Assembly: GCA_023614405.1 (NCBI GenBank)
Contig: CM042686.1
Coordinates: 467,574,740 to 467,638,739 of the forward strand
Direction of reading: 5' to 3'
Length of the DNA stretch: 64,000 bases
DNA from: Avena insularis
Lineage: Eukaryota; Streptophyta; Magnoliopsida; Poales; Poaceae
Position 1 is the first letter of the stretch, and every line of letters begins with the position of its first letter. Under the pieces are notes generated by a model that was not told the origin of the DNA, searched no databases, and worked only from the letters and a program-made list of their open reading frames with translations. A program made the position numbers and the translations under genes. Below, in pieces: positions 59,944-64,000 of the stretch.

Positions 59944-61608
59944 TGTTGGAGATATGCCCAAGAGGCAATAATAAAAGTGGTTCTTATTATATCTTTGTGT
60001 TTATGATGAATGTTTACATCCCATGCTATAATTGTATTATAAGGAAACACTAATACATGTGTGTTTTGTAAACGTAAAAGAGTCCCTAGTAAGCCTCTTG
60101 TTGAACTAGCTTATTGATTAATAGATGATCATGGTTTCCTGATCATGGACATTGGATGTCATTAATAACAAGGTTGTATCATTAGGAGAATGATGTGATG
60201 GACAGACACCCATAGTAAGTGTAGCATAAGGTCAAGTCATTTAGTTCATATTGCTACAAGCTTTCAAATGCATAGTAACCTAATCCTTCGACCATGAGGT
60301 TATGTTAATCACCATCACCGGATGGGTACTTCGATGACATCAAACACCGCTTCGTAACTGGATGGTTATAAAGGTGTCATTGGGTATTCTGAAAGTATGT
60401 GTTGAAGCGCATGGACCAAGATTGGGATTTGTCCATCCATATGACGGATAGATATGCTCTGGGCCCTCTCGGTGGAATGTCATCTAGTTAGCTTGCTAGC
60501 ATGTGACTAGGTCACAAGGGATGACATAACATGGAACAAGTAAAGAGTACTTATTAGTAACGAGGTAGAACTAGGTATGGAGATACCGACGATCAAACCT
60601 CGGATAAGTAGAGTATCACGTGGCAAAGGTAATTGGTGTCGTATGTTAATGGTTCTATCGATCACGAAGTCATCATTGAGTATGTGGGAGCCGTTATGGA
60701 TCTCCAGATCCTGCTGATGGTTATTGATCGGAGAGGTGTCTCCATCATGTCTGCATATTCACGAACCGTAGGGTGACACACTTAAGGTTCGATGTTGTTT
60801 AGGTAGATATGGAATGTGCGTTGGAGACCGAATGTTGTTCGGAGTCTCGGATTGGATCTGTAACATCATGAGGAGATCCGGAATTGTCCGGAGAATAAGA
60901 TTCATATAATGGAGATCATTTTCTAGGTTCGGAAATGTCCCGAAGTGTTTATATGGGGGTTCTAGAAGGTTTCGGAATGTTCTGGAAGGTTCTAGAAATT
61001 TCTATGGAGTTTACTTGAAAACCAAGAAAGAAAAGGGGAAACTTGGGGGGGAAGGAAACTCCCCCCAAGCCCCCCTTGCGCCGGCCCTAGGAGGTGGGCC
61101 TAGGGGTGGGAACCTAGCCGCACCCTCCTATATATAGAGGGGTGGAGGCGCCACCCCTCTTGCCCCTCCACTCTTGCCCTAGCCGCCTCTCTCCTCCTCC
61201 TTCCTTCTGCTCAGGCTTAGGCAAAGCCCTGCAGAATTCTCTACTCCACCACCACCACCACGTCGTCGTGTTGCTGGGATTCCGTGGAGAGATCTACTAC
61301 CTCCACTGCTCGCTGGAACGGGGAGAGGAAGGTCTGCATCGACTCCGCATGTGTGACCGACTGCGGAAGTGTTGCCAGAACGCGGCGCCGGAAGGATCGT
61401 CTACTCGATCTTGAGATCGGCAAGTGATCGTCTCCATCAACCACGAGATCCGATATTGAACAAGGCTTTTGAAACTACAAGGGTTAGTACAGATCTATCT
61501 CGTTGCACATGTCTAATAGATTAGATCTTGGCATTTATCTAGATTAGATCTAGGTTTTGTTCGTTCTTGCGGTAGATTTTTTTTGTTTTCCATGCTACAA
61601 ACCCATCA
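59944..61608 (+). repeat. Copia 5' LTR
   Basis: It runs from TGTTGGAGATATGCC to ACCCATCA. TATATATA at 61129-61136 in CTCCTATATATAGAGG is the likely promoter, with the transcript starting shortly after. Confidence 0.93.
61129..61136 (+). promoter_or_regulatory. TATA box of the Copia 5' LTR
   Basis: TATATATA sits within a CT-rich region about 480 bases before the LTR end, as in related LTRs. Confidence 0.65.
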
Positions 61609-61609
61609 G

Positions 61610-61621
61610 TGGTATCAAAGC
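61610..61621 (+). promoter_or_regulatory. Copia primer binding site (initiator tRNA-Met)
   Basis: TGGTATCAAAGC follows the LTR after one base. It differs by one base from the TGGTATCAGAGC expected for initiator tRNA-Met. Confidence 0.9.
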
Positions 61622-62807
61622 CGTGTCTATGCGTAGATATGTTGCACGAGTAGAACACAATGGTTTTGTGGGCATTGGTGCTCGTGCCGTCTTTTGCTTT
61701 GTGTACTTTGCATCTTGTGGTATGGTGGGATGAAGCGGCTCGGGCTAACCTTACATGTCATCGCACATGAGACTTGCTCCACGCTTGACGTGTAACTTGC
61801 TTTGCACAAGTGGCTTTGCGGGTGTCTGTCTCTCCCACCATAGTATAGATCCAATTTACACTTTGTACTTGATAGCACTTGTATCAACGTTGTGGTTCAG
61901 TTTCGTAGGTAAGATCCGTTCTTATTCGAAAGCCCCAAACCACGTAAAACATGCAAAGAAAATTAGAGGCGTCTAACTTGTTTTTGCAGGGGTTTTGTGA
62001 TGTGATATGGCCATCATGTGATTGTGATTATATTTGATGTATGCAATGATCCTTGTTGTAATATGGCAACCGGCAGGAGCCTAATGGTTGTCTTTAATTC
62101 TGTTAAGACCTGTGTGTCTATTCATCTTGTAATAGCTTTATTCCAAGTAGTTGTAATAGTTGCTAGTGATGATGGACAACCATGAAGCGGCGCCATTGAC
62201 CTTGACACAATGCTGGTGATGATGGAGATCATGTCGGTGCTTTGGAGATGGAGATCAAAGGCATATCATATCATATCACACTAATTATGAATTGCCTGTG
62301 ATGTTAATCCTTTATGCATCTTGTATTGCTTAGATCGTGACGGCAGCATTATAAGATGATCCCTCTCATTAAATATCAAGTAATAAAGTGTTCGTCCTTA
62401 GTTGGCACCGTTGCTAAGACTCGTCGTTTCGAAGCATCTCGTGATGATCGGATGTGATAGATTCTACGTGTGCATACAATGGGTGCAAGCCAGATTTGCA
62501 CATGCAGAAAGTAAGGTTAATATTGACGAGCCTAGCATGTATAGACATGGTCTCGGAACACGGAATACCGAAAGGTAGAGCATGAATCATATAAATGATA
62601 TGATGAACATGAAGATTGTTCGTCGATGAAACTACATCTTCTCTTGTGAAGATCGGACTTGGTATAGTGGACTTGGTTCGTGTAATCACTAAGACAATGT
62701 GAGGGATGTTTTTTTGAGTGGGAGTTCACCTAGTTAATTTAAGAATTAAAATTGAACTCAATTTATCATAAACTTAGTCTAAACTACTTGCAAATTTGTT
62801 GTAGATT
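61622..62807 (+). other. Copia 5' leader
   Basis: Non-coding, matching in reverse the leader at 21323-22372. The open frames here are short and antisense frames are shadows. Confidence 0.75.
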
Positions 62808-64000
62808 GTGGCGAACCTCTCCATCAACTTCAATGCGTTCCTAGAGAAAGAAAAGCTTAAGAACAATGGAAGCAACTTCCCGGACTGGCTCCGTGGACTG
62901 AAGATTGTCCTCAGGGCTGGTCAGTTGACCTATGTGCTCGAAGCACCGCTAGGTGACCCACCTGCAGAAGATGCCACCGATAACGTAAAGAATGTTTACG
63001 CCACTCGGAAAAATCATTACTCCATAGTTCAGTGTGCCATCCTGTATGGTTTAGAAATGGAGCTTCAGAAGCGCTTTGAGCATCACGACCTGTTCGAGAT
63101 CATTAAGGAGCTCAAGCTCATTTTTGAGACTCACGCGGCCGTGGAGAGCTATGAGGCCTCCGAAAAGTTCTTTAACTGTAAGATGGAAGAGGGTAGCTCC
63201 GTTAGCGAGCACGTGCTCACCATGTCTGGGCACGCAAACAAGCTCCAAGAGTTGGGGATAACGATTCCTAATGAGTTAGGGATTCACCGTGTCCTCCAAT
63301 CACTGCCACCGAGTTATAAGAACTTTGTGATGAACTACAATATGCACTACATGAACAAGACGTTGCCTGAACTATCGTCCATGCGGAAAACTGCTGAAGT
63401 GGAGATCAAAAAGGAGCACCAAGTGTTGATGGTCAATAAGACCACCAATTTCAAGAAACAGGGCAAGCCTAAGAACAAGGGCAACTTCAAGAAGGACGGC
63501 AAGAAAGCTGCCGCACCTGCTAAGAAGCCCAAGGCTGGTCCTAAGCCTGAAACTGAATGCTTCTACTACAAGGGTGCCGGTCACTGGAAGCATAACTGCC
63601 CCAAGTACCTGGCGGATCTAAAGAACGGCAACATCAAGAAGAAAGGTATATTCGATATACATGTTATTGATGTGTATCTTACTAGTAATTGTAGTAGTGC
63701 CTGGGTATTTGATACCGGTTCAGTTGCTCATATTTGTAACTCGAAACAGGAGCTGCGGAATAAGCGAAGACTGGCGAGAGACAAGGTGACGATGCACGTT
63801 AGAAATGGCTCCAAGGTTAATGTGATCACCGTCAGCACGCTCCCTCTACATCTACCTTCGGGATTAGTTTTAAATTTGAATAATTGTTATTTGGTGTCTG
63901 TGTTAAGCATGAACATTATGTCTGGATCTTGTTTATTGCGAGACGATTACTCTTTTAAGTCCGAGAATAAAGGTTGTTCGATTTATATGAGTAATATCTT
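62808..64000 (+). pseudogene. Copia gag and protease, open to the window edge
   Basis: The frame from GTG at 62808 is open for all 397 codons in view. It begins ANLSINFNAFLEKEKL. Relatives start with ATG at this place, and here the codon is GTG, so the normal start is lost. Gag (UBN2-type) covers about residues 1-240. The zinc knuckle reads CFYYKGAGHWKHNC, with Tyr in place of the second Cys. The protease signature WVFDTGS is intact, followed by HICNSKQEL. The next Met is far inside. The rest of pol is outside the window. Unlike other copies the frame carries no stop, so the element is fairly young. Confidence 0.9.

Larger units (their letters stand above)
59944..64000 (+). mobile_element. 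Copia retrotransposon (Angela/BARE-like), 3' part beyond the window
   Basis: It has a 5' LTR (59944-61608), the PBS TGGTATCAAAGC (61610-61621), a leader and a gag-protease frame running to the window edge. Left-side flank TAAGC (59939-59943) would be the target duplication; the right side is out of view. The LTR starts TGTTGGAGATATGCCC, the typical Angela/BARE-type start. Confidence 0.93.

Overview
The window looks like heterochromatic or intergenic DNA from a large grass genome, most likely Triticeae (wheat, barley, rye or a relative). It holds Angela/BARE-like Copia elements primed by initiator tRNA-Met, Athila-like Gypsy elements with TGATACGT or TGATGC LTR ends, a 20-kb CACTA transposon, a Stowaway MITE and LINE remnants. 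These are nested and mostly broken. I found no complete, obviously functional host gene. The family names come from recognised protein motifs and terminal sequences, not from a database search.

Layout. 1-2464: LTR-like Gypsy debris. 2465-10365: a 5'-truncated Gypsy element with gag and aspartic protease, an Athila ORF1-like region, and a full 3' LTR, but no reverse transcriptase. 10371-12683: more LTR-like DNA. 12687-33072: one CACTA element whose ends are fixed by matching TIRs and an ATC target duplication. It contains a broken TnpD (Tnp2) gene split by a minus-strand Copia element (15679-24016), a patch of foreign DNA (short tandem repeat, tRNA-like Pol III unit, GC-rich repeat, LINE reverse transcriptase), a second multi-exon gene with a C48/Ulp1-like tail, and a small ORF joining an RNase H1-type hybrid-binding domain to a C-terminal membrane anchor.

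33076-42584: a lower-copy island carrying a small GRF zinc-finger gene on the minus strand. The gene is split by a Gypsy solo LTR (37053-38735), and its downstream side is hit by a Copia solo LTR (33297-36359), itself hit by another Gypsy solo LTR (34302-35718). A Stowaway MITE and an RNase H-like relic also lie here. 42585-45672: a Copia fragment in the order leader-LTR-pol, which implies recombination between tandem copies. 45688-53962: a heavily eroded Copia element with both LTRs, inserted in an inverted copy of the LTR that split the GRF gene. 54687-59943: a second Athila-like element with 5' LTR, PBS, gag-protease, a 103-bp palindromic repeat array and the start of ORF1. 59944-64000: a Copia element on the plus strand with a gag frame open to the window edge.

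The coding parts belong to mobile elements. Where both halves of an interrupted gene are present (TnpD and the GRF gene), removing the insertion and one target duplication restores a continuous frame at the junction, which gives the order of events. Most premature stops look like CAG to TAG or TGG to TAG/TGA changes, as expected of old, methylated DNA.
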